DNA of 13,471 nt from Candidatus Izemoplasmatales bacterium (GTDB lineage: Bacteria; Bacillota_I; Bacilli_A; Izemoplasmatales; Hujiaoplasmataceae). Shown here piece after piece: positions 1-8,300 of this stretch. Location of the stretch: positions 1 to 13,471 of the forward strand of contig JAQVTV010000016.1 in NCBI GenBank assembly GCA_028699855.1, read 5' to 3'. The position numbers and the translations under genes were made by a program. The notes under the pieces were generated by a model that worked only from the letters and a program-made list of their open reading frames with translations, searched no databases and was not told the DNA's origin. Each line of letters begins with the position of its first letter. Position 1 is the first letter of the stretch.

Positions 1-81
1 TGCCTGCCCAATGAACTGATTGTGTCCGTGTATACCAATATCGCTATGGACGATGATATCCTTGATGGGATTGTGGGGTGA
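1..81 (+). CDS. C-terminal end of an unrecognised upstream gene (partial)
   Basis: An open frame enters from the left edge and stops at TGA 79-81, giving 26 visible residues that end in MDDDILDGIVG. It stops only four bases before the start of the DUF1146 gene, so the two are probably cotranscribed. In Bacillus the DUF1146 homologue ywzB lies near atpC and murAA, but this tail does not look like the end of either product. I do not recognise it. The main support for its being real is the close spacing; the fragment is too short for a confident call. Confidence 0.5.
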   Translation, partial: CLPNELIVSVYTNIAMDDDILDGIVG

Positions 82-85
82 AGAG

Positions 86-310
86 ATGTTTGATCCGATT
101 GTCTTTTCGATTTCGCGCATTATATTGTTTTTTGCGGCGACGCTCATGATTTACAACGCGATGCAGGCGTTGGATTTAAGTCGCATTTTTCAACGCAACT
201 CCGCTAACCAAATCCGCTTCGTGTTTATTGTCCTGTCAGTCATCTTGGGGTATTTGTTCGCAGATGCGATTGTATCCTTGTTTGAGCTCGTGAACGGAAT
301 GTTCGTATAA
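86..310 (+). CDS. DUF1146 (YwzB-like) small integral membrane protein
   Basis: This 74-residue protein has two predicted membrane helices, at about residues 5-26 and 43-66. They are joined by a short polar loop with the motif ALDLSRIF followed by a basic stretch. The LDLS turn and the LGYLFADAIVSL second helix are characteristic of the DUF1146 family (B. subtilis YwzB). The molecular function of that family is unknown. The ATG at 86 is preferred over an in-frame ATG at 20: it has a purine-rich GGGGTGAAGAG just upstream, it follows the previous stop by four bases, and it gives the family length. The 20 start would add 22 unrelated residues overlapping the upstream frame. A hairpin terminator overlaps the stop codon. 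Confidence 0.82.
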   Translation: MFDPIVFSISRIILFFAATLMIYNAMQALDLSRIFQRNSANQIRFVFIVLSVILGYLFADAIVSLFELVNGMFV

Positions 311-338
311 AAATATTGCCATGAGGCAATATTTTTTT
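309..338. terminator. Bidirectional intrinsic terminator between convergent genes
   Basis: A 12-bp perfect stem pairs 309-320 with 325-336 around the tetraloop ATGA. It is flanked by an A-run on the left and a T-run on the right, so it can terminate in both directions. It starts inside the stop codon of the DUF1146 gene and reaches the stop codon of the convergent yigZ gene (337-339). One hairpin therefore serves both transcripts. Confidence 0.9.
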
Positions 339-945
339 AGTAACGCCTTTCGATCCCGTGGACAATGATTTGGGCTTTTCCCGCAGTGCGCTCGTTCAGT
401 TGTTCTTGGATGTCCGGGAGGAATTCGTTTTGAATATCGACGTGAACTTTGATCGCATCCGAGTAGTCCGTATGATGGATATGGCAGTGTTCCTTGAGCA
501 GGTGGGACAAGGTTTTCTCCATGGCGTAGGAGACGACGATGTCGCATCGCGCCCAGCTTTTCTTCTCACAGAGTTCGAGGCCTTGCAGGACGGTGCGCGC
601 GGCTTGGGCATACGCCCGAGATAGCCCCCCGGCACCGAGTTTGATACCGCCGAAATAGCGGGTGACCACGAGGAGGACATCGGTGAGCTCATTTTTTTGC
701 AAGACGGAAAGCAGAGGCAGGCCAGCCGTGCGCGATGGCTCATGATCGTCATCGAAGCGCTGTTGCTCACCGCCGTCACCGAACACGTAGGCATAGCAAT
801 GATGCGAGGCTTCGGGTTCGTTCTGACGAATCTCTGTGATGGTTTTCATCGCTTCGTCTAGGGATGTAATCCGAAAAACCCGAGCGATGAAGCGTGATTT
901 GTTGATGATGATTTCAGCGATTGCATGATGTGAAATGGATTTCAT
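337..945 (-). CDS. yigZ: YigZ / IMPACT (UPF0029) family protein
   Basis: This 202-residue protein has the two-domain layout of the YigZ family. The N-terminal IMPACT/UPF0029 domain (about residues 15-125) carries the signature TRYFGGIKLGAGGLSRAY at 95-112. The upstream DHEPSRTAG (68-75) is the family's D-G-E-P-S-G-T-A-G segment with two substitutions. The C-terminal part (about 135-200) fits the ferredoxin-like DUF1949 domain. The family is widespread and related to eukaryotic IMPACT, which regulates translation; the bacterial role is not firmly established. The ATG at 945 is preferred because a GGTGAG ribosome site lies about 8 bases upstream and the family begins with K-S-R-F soon after the start. 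The frame stays open upstream to 1113, but that part crosses the gene's own promoter. It is transcribed alone, divergently from cca. Confidence 0.94.
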   Translation of the reverse strand: MKSISHHAIAEIIINKSRFIARVFRITSLDEAMKTITEIRQNEPEASHHCYAYVFGDGGEQQRFDDDHEPSRTAGLPLLSVLQKNELTDVLLVVTRYFGGIKLGAGGLSRAYAQAARTVLQGLELCEKKSWARCDIVVSYAMEKTLSHLLKEHCHIHHTDYSDAIKVHVDIQNEFLPDIQEQLNERTAGKAQIIVHGIERRY

Positions 946-963
946 TCTTTTCTCACCCGCTTC

Positions 964-992
964 ATTATAGCACATCTCTTGGCTTGCGACAA
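964..992 (-). promoter_or_regulatory. Sigma-A-type promoter for yigZ
   Basis: On the minus strand, TTGTCG (987-992) and a perfect TATAAT (964-969) are separated by exactly 17 bases. The -10 is preceded by TGC, making an extended TGnTATAAT element. Transcription should begin near 957, leaving a leader of about a dozen bases with the ribosome site before the ATG at 945. Confidence 0.75.
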
Positions 993-1028
993 AGCGAGAA
1001 TATATCGATAGTATTGAAGCGGTCGTTA

Positions 1029-1037
1029 TGATATAAT
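1029..1037 (+). promoter_or_regulatory. Extended -10 promoter element for the cca operon
   Basis: The sequence TGATATAAT is a perfect extended -10 (TGnTATAAT). No convincing -35 lies 16-18 bases upstream, which is typical of extended -10 promoters. Transcription would start near 1043-1045, at or inside the cca Shine-Dalgarno AAGGTG, so the leader would be very short. A promoter further upstream cannot be excluded. Confidence 0.55.
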
Positions 1038-1053
1038 GAAAAAGGTGATAGAT

Positions 1054-2241
1054 GTGGACCGCTTGTTTGAACTCGGGAGCGAGGTCATTCGGATTCTTGC
1101 CGAACATGACCATGAAGCTTATTTTGTCGGCGGCTCAATCCGAGACGCTTTGCTCGGGATGGAGATCAAAGACATCGATATCACGACATCTGCGCTTCCC
1201 GACGAGGTGATGCGCATTTTTCCAATGACGAAGCCGACCGGAATCAAGTATCAAAGCGTGACCGTCTCTTGGAAGAACCACCGCTTTGAAATCACGAGTT
1301 TCCGGATGGAAGGAAAATATGAAAATCATCGTCACCCCACGGAAGTCCGCCACACAACACATCTAAAAGACGACTTACTACGGCGGGATTTCACCATCAA
1401 TGCCCTAGCCATGGATGCGGCGGGGACCATTATCGATTATCATGAGGGTTTGAGCGATTTGAGGCAAGGTATTATCCGCAGCATCGGCGATCCGAACGAG
1501 CGTTTTGAAGAGGATGCGCTCAGGATGTTGCGAGCGTTTCGTTTTCAAAGCAAATTGGGTTTTACGATTGAGGCGAAGACCGCAGAAGCGGTGCGCGACT
1601 CGAGGAAGTTGCTTCTCAAAATCGCGAATGAACGCATCCTCAACGAATGGGCGAAAATCCTTGAAGGAGCTCATTGCCAAATGACATTTCAGACGATGAT
1701 AGATCTCCAAATGACCGATGTATTTCCAGAGTTGGCTCGGGGGATGGAGATACTTCGACTTCAAGGAAATCACAACCTCAACATCATCCAGTTTTTCGCC
1801 CTGTGTCAATATTTGAACCAAGAACCTTTGGCCGGATCATGGCGTTTTTCCAAAAAGGAGCGATACACGATTGATCGCTTGGCGGAACTGGTGGAAGTCA
1901 CGCAAAACGACCTGTTTGATGCCTTAATCGTCTTTGGCTATGGCACGGCGTTTTCTCTGATGGCCAATCAGATCAATGTCGTGCTCAACAAGGACAACGA
2001 CCAACGCCAACGCATCGAGGACATCGATTGCCACATGCCGATTCGCCGTACATGCGATCTAGCGTTCAAAGGCCAAGACATTCTCGATACGATGGGACTC
2101 AAAGATGTCCGGATTATCGGCATGATCATCGATGAAGTCATCAAGCAAGTCATCACCGGCGAACTTAACAATACCTATTCAGATATTCGAACTTTTGTCG
2201 AAGGGTATATCCTTTCACACGGTATGAAGGACGACCAATGA
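1054..2241 (+). CDS. cca: CCA tRNA nucleotidyltransferase (class II)
   Basis: This enzyme adds or repairs the 3' CCA end of tRNAs using CTP and ATP, in the cytoplasm. From the GTG start the product has 395 residues, close to B. subtilis Cca. All class II head and neck motifs are present. GGSIRD (26-31) and the metal-binding DID (40-42) form the catalytic core, and RRDFTINAL (110-118) follows. EDALRMLRAFRF (153-164) carries the EDxxR nucleotide-templating motif, and ERILNEW is at 193-199. The GTG at 1054 is chosen over the in-frame ATG at 1036. The ATG lies inside the -10 box TATAATG and has no ribosome site, whereas the GTG has AAGGTG six bases upstream and matches the family's N-terminal length. 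Its stop overlaps the pulA start (ATGA), indicating translational coupling in an operon with pulA and the YhaM-like gene. Confidence 0.96.
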   Translation: MDRLFELGSEVIRILAEHDHEAYFVGGSIRDALLGMEIKDIDITTSALPDEVMRIFPMTKPTGIKYQSVTVSWKNHRFEITSFRMEGKYENHRHPTEVRHTTHLKDDLLRRDFTINALAMDAAGTIIDYHEGLSDLRQGIIRSIGDPNERFEEDALRMLRAFRFQSKLGFTIEAKTAEAVRDSRKLLLKIANERILNEWAKILEGAHCQMTFQTMIDLQMTDVFPELARGMEILRLQGNHNLNIIQFFALCQYLNQEPLAGSWRFSKKERYTIDRLAELVEVTQNDLFDALIVFGYGTAFSLMANQINVVLNKDNDQRQRIEDIDCHMPIRRTCDLAFKGQDILDTMGLKDVRIIGMIIDEVIKQVITGELNNTYSDIRTFVEGYILSHGMKDDQ

Positions 2242-4349
2242 AAAAAGACCAGCGCAAATTTTATCCTTATCTCGATGATTTTGATCTTCTCACAATCATC
2301 GTTCCCCAAAAAAATCATGATCCCGATGAAACGTACCGATTGTTCGGCAACGACGAGTTGATCGACCTCATCATCGTGGAAGAAGTCGCGCTTTCAGGCG
2401 AAATCAAACTTCTCTGTACGTTTGATGCCTACATCGATTTGGGAAAGATCTATTATGTCATCAACAGCAAAGAAGACCAATCTGAACTCTATACCGGAAA
2501 AATCGTCCGAACCGAACTCTTTGACAATATCTATCAATATCGAAAGACCGATCTGGGCGTATCCTATCATTGCGATCAAACCAAGTTCAAACTCTGGTCT
2601 CCCGTGGCGAAGTCTGTCCGACTCGAGCTGGTTCAACTCGGCAATGAACCGCAATTCTATGAAATGAAGTACACGACCTCCGGGGTTTGGCGGCTGGTCG
2701 TTGAAGGCGATGTCGAAGGCTATCGCTATCGCTATCACGTTTATGTCAACGGCTCGGAGATACAAGTCATGGATCCCTATGCCCGCGCTTCGGACGCCAA
2801 TGGCCAATATGGTTATATCGTGAATCCACAGAAATGGCTGCCCATGTCGGATATGATCGATTTTTCAGGCCAGATGCTCGATGCGATCATCTATGAAGTC
2901 AACGTTCGCGACTTTTCGATGGATCCGAACACGGATTTTATTTATCCCGGAAAATATCTCGGTATGATCGAAACCGGTGTCAAAACCCGATCGAATCATC
3001 CCGCAGGCTTCGATTACTTGAAGGAACTCGGGATCACGCATGTGCAGATCATGCCGATCATCGATTTCGGCGGTGTGGATGAGAAGCAACCCGATAGTCT
3101 GTATAACTGGGGCTATAACCCTGAACAATATTTCGTGCCGGAGGGTTGGTATGCGACCGATCCGGATGATCCCTACGCCAGGATTAATGAATTGCGCGCG
3201 ATGATCAATGGATTGCACAAGGCCAATATTGGTGTGATCCTCGATGTGGTGTATAACCACGTCCATGTCGCCGATCAGTTTCCCTATGAGAAACTGGTGC
3301 CGGGATACAGTTTCCACGTCGATCGCGAAGGCATCCTGACTAATGTGTCCGGATGTCAAAACGATTTGGCGACTCATCGGAAGATGATACGCAAACTCAT
3401 CATTGATTCGTGTCTGTTTTGGGCTCAGGAATATCATGTGGATGGATTCCGCTTCGATCTCATGGGACTCATCGATTATGAAACGATGAACGAAATACGC
3501 CAAGAACTCCATGCGTTGAGCGAGCATATCATCGTTTATGGTGAAGGTTGGAAAATGCATCAATCCAACTTGGCGGATCGGATGGCGCACATGCGCAACA
3601 AGAAGGTATTGTATACCATCGGTTTTTTTAACGACACGTTCCGTGAAACAATCAAGGGTTCGACTTTCGATCCGTTGATCAAAGGATTCGCTACCGGCGA
3701 TATCGGTCATCTGGATCGCGTCAGGGAAGTCTTATACGGGAGCGCGTTGAACCGCTATTTGTTCAAATACACGAGTCAATCGATCAATTATGTGGAATGT
3801 CACGACAATATGACGTTCTATGACAAGGCCCTAATGATTACGAATGATCCTTTACGCGCCAAAAAACAGGCGTTATTGGCGACATCCATTGTCATTTTGG
3901 CCCAAGGCGTCCCTTTTATCCACATGGGACAGGAATGGTATCGAACCAAACATTTTGAGGACAACACCTACCGTTCCGGTGATCCATTGAACCGCATCAA
4001 TTGGGATGAGATCGATGCAGCAGACCAGGATATCCGTTTTTTGAGACAGTTGATCGGCCTTCGCAAACGCTATCCATGTTTTCAACTCAAATCACATTAT
4101 GAGCTCTCTCAGCAGATGGATGTGTTTCTCTTAGAATCTGGGTCCATCCTCGCGCATTACAATGATGATGCGAATCTCATGGTGGTGTTCAAACCGCTTC
4201 CCAAGAAAGAAATCCTTGAAGTCGATGAGCAGTATGTGTTGTTATGCGCCTCAAGTATCATCCAAGTCATCGCTTCGGGGACATTTGAATTGACCGATAT
4301 CGGAGTTTATGTTTTTCACAGAAAGGAAGATCCACATGATGAATTTTGA
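2238..4349 (+). CDS. pulA: Type I pullulanase (glycogen/pullulan debranching enzyme, GH13)
   Basis: This 703-residue enzyme should hydrolyse alpha-1,6 branch points in pullulan, glycogen or starch-derived dextrins. It has no signal peptide, so it is probably cytoplasmic and acts on glycogen or imported oligosaccharides. The order is an N-terminal beta-domain (about 1-105), a CBM48-like domain (about 107-195), the GH13 barrel and a C-terminal beta-domain. The pullulanase signature YNWGYNP is at 289-295. GH13 regions are DVVYNH (336-341), DGFRFDLMG (402-410, nucleophile D407), YGEGW (434-438, acid/base E436) and ECHDN (520-524, third acid D523). All catalytic residues are intact. The start overlaps the cca stop by four bases, with GAAGGACG as ribosome site. 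The gene overlaps the next by 14 bases, so it is the middle gene of a coupled operon. Confidence 0.95.
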   Translation: MKKDQRKFYPYLDDFDLLTIIVPQKNHDPDETYRLFGNDELIDLIIVEEVALSGEIKLLCTFDAYIDLGKIYYVINSKEDQSELYTGKIVRTELFDNIYQYRKTDLGVSYHCDQTKFKLWSPVAKSVRLELVQLGNEPQFYEMKYTTSGVWRLVVEGDVEGYRYRYHVYVNGSEIQVMDPYARASDANGQYGYIVNPQKWLPMSDMIDFSGQMLDAIIYEVNVRDFSMDPNTDFIYPGKYLGMIETGVKTRSNHPAGFDYLKELGITHVQIMPIIDFGGVDEKQPDSLYNWGYNPEQYFVPEGWYATDPDDPYARINELRAMINGLHKANIGVILDVVYNHVHVADQFPYEKLVPGYSFHVDREGILTNVSGCQNDLATHRKMIRKLIIDSCLFWAQEYHVDGFRFDLMGLIDYETMNEIRQELHALSEHIIVYGEGWKMHQSNLADRMAHMRNKKVLYTIGFFNDTFRETIKGSTFDPLIKGFATGDIGHLDRVREVLYGSALNRYLFKYTSQSINYVECHDNMTFYDKALMITNDPLRAKKQALLATSIVILAQGVPFIHMGQEWYRTKHFEDNTYRSGDPLNRINWDEIDAADQDIRFLRQLIGLRKRYPCFQLKSHYELSQQMDVFLLESGSILAHYNDDANLMVVFKPLPKKEILEVDEQYVLLCASSIIQVIASGTFELTDIGVYVFHRKEDPHDEF

Positions 4350-5268
4350 AGTGGGACAGAAGTATGATTTTTATGGCAAGGTCGACCAAGTCAATCCGTC
4401 GACCTATGATACCTTTGCGCTCAATATCACGAGCGAAATCGGTGAAAGTCTAATTGTGCGCGTTCCAAGCAATACAAAGATTCTTTTAAACAAGATCTAT
4501 TATTTTGAAACGGAAGCAATCGTGTTCAAAGAGAAGATCCATCTCCAAGCTTCGCACGTGTCTTTGCTCGGTGATCGTAAACTTCCGGATGATGAAAAGG
4601 AGCGTTTGATGCGCGCTTTCTATCACTACGCTCCAATCAACCTGGCGACAGTGAGAAAAGCTTTGGAAACGAAAATGCATGCCATTGAAAATCAGATTGT
4701 GCGTGAAATTACATGGAAGGTCTATGAACGTTTTGAAGACGATTTCTATTTGTTTCCTGCGGCGACGAAGTTCCATCATGCCTATATTTCCGGCCTAGCA
4801 TACCACACATATTCGATGCTTCAATTGGCCGAGGGCTTTTTGAAAGTCTACCCCTTTCTGTCTCCCGATTTGATTTATGCGGGTGTATTTCTCCATGACA
4901 TCGGCAAGATTCTTGAATTTGATACGTATGAAGGCAGCGAATATACGATTAGGGGGCGGTTGATCGGCCATATCACGATGGGCGTCAATTTGATCCATGA
5001 GACCGCGAAGGAACTCGGTTATGCCGACAGTGAAGAGGCGATGCTGCTCGAACATATCATGTTGAGTCATCACTACTACGGAAACTACGGTTCTCCCAAG
5101 AAACCCAACATCGCCGAAGCATTGATCATCCATTTTCTCGACAACATTGATTCCAAAGTGTGCGTGCTTGGCGAAGAACTCGATATGATCAATCAAGAGG
5201 AGTCCACCGGACCTATCGGCGTATTGGACCGCGAGCGCTATTATAAGCATTCGCTTTCTAAGGAATAA
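4336..5268 (+). CDS. yhaM: YhaM-like 3'-5' exoribonuclease (OB-fold + HD domain)
   Basis: This 310-residue protein matches B. subtilis YhaM in length and layout. YhaM is a metal-dependent 3'-5' exoribonuclease that trims mRNA ends. An N-terminal OB-like domain (about 3-80) precedes an HD hydrolase domain. Candidate metal ligands are HH (147-148), H157 in SGLAYH, the HD pair (187-188), H212 in GHI, HH (245-246) in LSHHYYG, and D269/D272 in LDNIDSK. The segment FPAATKFHHAYISGLAYH and the downstream GSPKKP are typical of the family. The ATG at 4336 has AAAGGAAG upstream; a second ATG follows immediately at 4339. It is the last gene of the cca-pulA operon. Enzymatic activity is inferred from the family, and substrate specificity may differ. 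Confidence 0.86.
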   Translation: MMNFEVGQKYDFYGKVDQVNPSTYDTFALNITSEIGESLIVRVPSNTKILLNKIYYFETEAIVFKEKIHLQASHVSLLGDRKLPDDEKERLMRAFYHYAPINLATVRKALETKMHAIENQIVREITWKVYERFEDDFYLFPAATKFHHAYISGLAYHTYSMLQLAEGFLKVYPFLSPDLIYAGVFLHDIGKILEFDTYEGSEYTIRGRLIGHITMGVNLIHETAKELGYADSEEAMLLEHIMLSHHYYGNYGSPKKPNIAEALIIHFLDNIDSKVCVLGEELDMINQEESTGPIGVLDRERYYKHSLSKE

Positions 5269-5284
5269 TTCATCCAATAGAAAG

Positions 5285-5325
5285 AAAAAAGACAAAACCG
5301 CATGGATTTAGGTTTTGTCTTTTTT
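5285..5325. terminator. Bidirectional intrinsic terminator between convergent genes
   Basis: A perfect 15-bp stem pairs 5285-5299 (A-rich, ending GACAAAACC) with 5311-5325 (GGTTTTGTC followed by T6) around an 11-base loop. With an A-run on one side and a T-run on the other, it can end both the cca-pulA-yhaM transcript and the convergent 1117-residue gene. Confidence 0.92.
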
Positions 5326-5342
5326 GCACCGATTCAGTCGGT

Positions 5343-8300
5343 TTAGTCGCTGTATTTGCCGAAGACCGCATTATAATACGCATCGCGGGTATCGACGAAT
5401 TGTTGAAGCATTTGGGCAGTGGTGCGATGATTGTAGTCATTGTCGTGGAAAATGCCGGTTTGCAGTCTGTCTGCCAGGTTGACATTAACCGTTCCAAGGA
5501 CGAGCATGTCTTGAAGCACATCGTCGGAGAAGACGGCAAGCTTCGCTCTGAGCGTGGCCGAGATTTTCGGCAAGGTAATATTGTAGGTCGTTTCGACATC
5601 GGCATTGCTCAAGTCATAGAAACTGTTGTAGAGATAGTAGTGCGCATAAAGCTGGATTTGTGCGAGCGTGGGCTTGTCAGCTTCGTTCACGATGCCGGTC
5701 GAATAGACGGGATTGCTCGGGTCGGACTCGACGAAGCGGGCACTGGGGCGTTCGAAATCGTCGCCTTTGGTGACAAGGATGATGTGACTTCCATTCACCG
5801 TATCCACGAGTTGTGACATCATTTCTGATAGTCCTGTGTTCTGTGGGAGGGTGTAGTCCGCATATAGGGCAATCAATGCATCGACGAATTCCTGGACATA
5901 TGTGTCTTTGACGCCATATTCGCCACTATAAGTGAGGGAATGGCTGACGGACTCGCTGTCTACGGTATTCAGGCTTTGATTCATAATCTGGAAGCCTTTT
6001 TGTTTGAATGTGCCCCATGTTTCATGTTCTCGAGTCGCATTGGCATATGCGGTCTTCAGAGTTGTGAAGGTATTGCCAGTTTCACCAAGATACAGGCGAA
6101 TCTCATTTTCGAGTGAAGCCAAGGTCGTCTCATATTCATCTGTTTCAATGTCCGAGAGGCTATCGATATAGGCGAAATAATCGTCCGGTTTTCCATCTTC
6201 ATCGAAATCGAAATAGATTAACAAATGGTTGACATTAAGGCTGAAGTAGTTGTCGTAGTATTCCTCGATAGTCGGATACATGAGCTCGACAATGTCTAAA
6301 TCATCGACGGATTCCATGATGATATAAGACTGAAGCGTTGAGACGACGGAGTTGCGAATCAGGTCGTACTCGGTTTTCGCCCCGTTATGTTCGCTGTAGA
6401 TATAGTCGGTGAAGCTCGCATAGGGGAAGGAGAGATTATAGGACTCATAGAGTTGTTTGAGGTAGGGATAGTATTGCTTGATGGAATCGACGTAGTTAAC
6501 GATGTTGCGCATTTGGTCACTCTTGTTTTTCGTCAAATTCGTTTGGGTTCCGAAGAGATGGGTGAAGTAGGACGTTCGGACCAACTCTTTGAATTGGCTG
6601 GCATACATCACATAAAGCGCGGAGTTTTTCGTCAATGCATATTCATAGAAGGCGTCTGCGCTGAACTCGATTTCATCGTCCTCATATCCGGGCCGACCCG
6701 AAAGGGTTGCGATTAAGGTTTTATTCCCGCGTGTCTGATACTGATAGTCTGAGTCGACCTTCGTGTATCCCACACCGACAAAGCGGTCGTAGATCTTGAA
6801 ACCATAGGTTTGACGGAGTTTCACGAGATAGGTACTGATGGTCGATGCGGCGTTGGTGGATTGGAGTTGGGTGTCGATCAAGGAGTATGTCAATTGGTCG
6901 TAAATCGCTTCATCATCCAATATCGATTCGAATGTTACTTGGGTATCGCCGGTCGGTGTCACCTCGACCGTGTTTCCGGAAGCGAGCACCTGGATGGTGA
7001 GGGCTCCGGAACGCGTTTCGCCGTTGAAAGAAATGCGATACGTCAAAATGACTTCGGTATCTTCGCTGGGACGGATGACCACGCCCTTCGAAGAGATGAC
7101 CTTTGTATTGCCCGATGTCCATGAAATGGTGGAACCATACCAACCGGAAGTGGGCAGTGTGATGTTTCCGCCGACGGTGGTCGGGATTTGGATTTGCGAT
7201 TCGATATGGTCGAACATGACCTTTTCGGCATCAAATTTGGGTTCTTGATGGATTTTGTATACCAGATAAGTCGCCGTATCGTTTTGGCCGGCATATGTTT
7301 TTGGAGCCGTGGAGAACGGTTTGGTCACGTCGCTGAAGAATTTCAGAGTTTTGAACATATAGGTTGCGAGTGATGACTGAGCCGCTTTGACTTCAAGATA
7401 GTTGAAGTGTAGATTCGAATTGTCGAGGGCCATCAAATCTTCCGCTGTTGCGTTTTCCGGAAGCAAGTCGCGATATGCTCCATAGACATAATTGTACATT
7501 TGGATGTATTTGTTGAGGATTTCCTGGTCGGTCAGGAATGTGGAGTTGTTCACGGTCGCTTTGGTAACCGATGCGATTGGGGTGAAGACTTTGTTGACTT
7601 TCAAATCAGTCGTGGCGGTGACATCGGTTTGCGATATGTCGTAAATCTTGCCGTTTTTATCGATGGTGTAGACGACGATTCCGCCGACTTGTGTTTTGAC
7701 CACGGCGTTTTCTTCGTGATCGAAGGGATCGGTCTTGGTGACGGTGTAATAACTGGTGTTGGCATCTTTATGCTGAAGTGCATCGGCTTTGTTGATGAAA
7801 AGATTCGTATGCGCGATGACCACTTCGCTCTCGCTGTCGAGCAAGTTGCCTGATTCATCGAGCGTGTAGACATCATCATTGGCATCCGTATAGGTGTTGC
7901 CCGTGCCTTTTTCGTACACGATCTGGTCATTGAGATTGACGATGTTCATCAAGACATCGTAATAGAAGGTATCGATGGTGATATAGGCTTGGACGAGTTC
8001 ATCGTTCCGGTCGAGCAGGGTTTCATCTTTATATGTGAAACCTTTGTACTCACGTAAGGTGACGGTATTGTATTCCAATAAGTGATACTTGAACAAGACA
8101 TCTTTCGCATCGGCATTCGAAGTGAAGCGAATGCGAACGGCGTAGATATCTTCCCAAGTGTTGTTAATGTATTCTTTGGCGAGGTCGAGGTCAGTGATGG
8201 CTTTGGCTTCTTTCATCGCGAAACGGGCATAATTTTCTCTCGCCAGCGTCAAGGCTGCATATGCGAGTTCATTCCCATTATACCCGGACAAAACCATATT

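Noticed and set aside
79..81. TGA read as tryptophan (Mycoplasma-type code)
   Set aside because: TGA ends cca, pulA and the upstream fragment exactly where the next genes begin, and tryptophan is encoded by TGG throughout.
20..85. N-terminal extension of the DUF1146 gene from the ATG at 20
   Set aside because: The added residues are not membrane-like and are unlike the family, they overlap the upstream frame, and the ATG at 86 has better spacing and gives the normal length.
946..1113. N-terminal extension of yigZ to 1113 on the minus strand
   Set aside because: It runs through the gene's own promoter and into the start of cca; the ATG at 945 has a ribosome site and family-like N-terminus.
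2865..3710. Long open frame (281 codons) antisense to pulA
   Set aside because: Its translation is rich in I, H and D with no recognisable motif, as expected from the reverse complement of a GAT/ATC-rich gene; pulA with all catalytic motifs occupies the other strand.
4795..5295. Open frame antisense to the yhaM-like gene
   Set aside because: It is a shadow of the HD-domain coding sequence and would read through the terminator hairpin; no ribosome site was seen.
5400..5816. Plus-strand open frames within the 1117-residue minus-strand gene, such as this one and 6387-6716
   Set aside because: No ribosome sites or recognisable domains; they mirror the codon pattern of the real gene.
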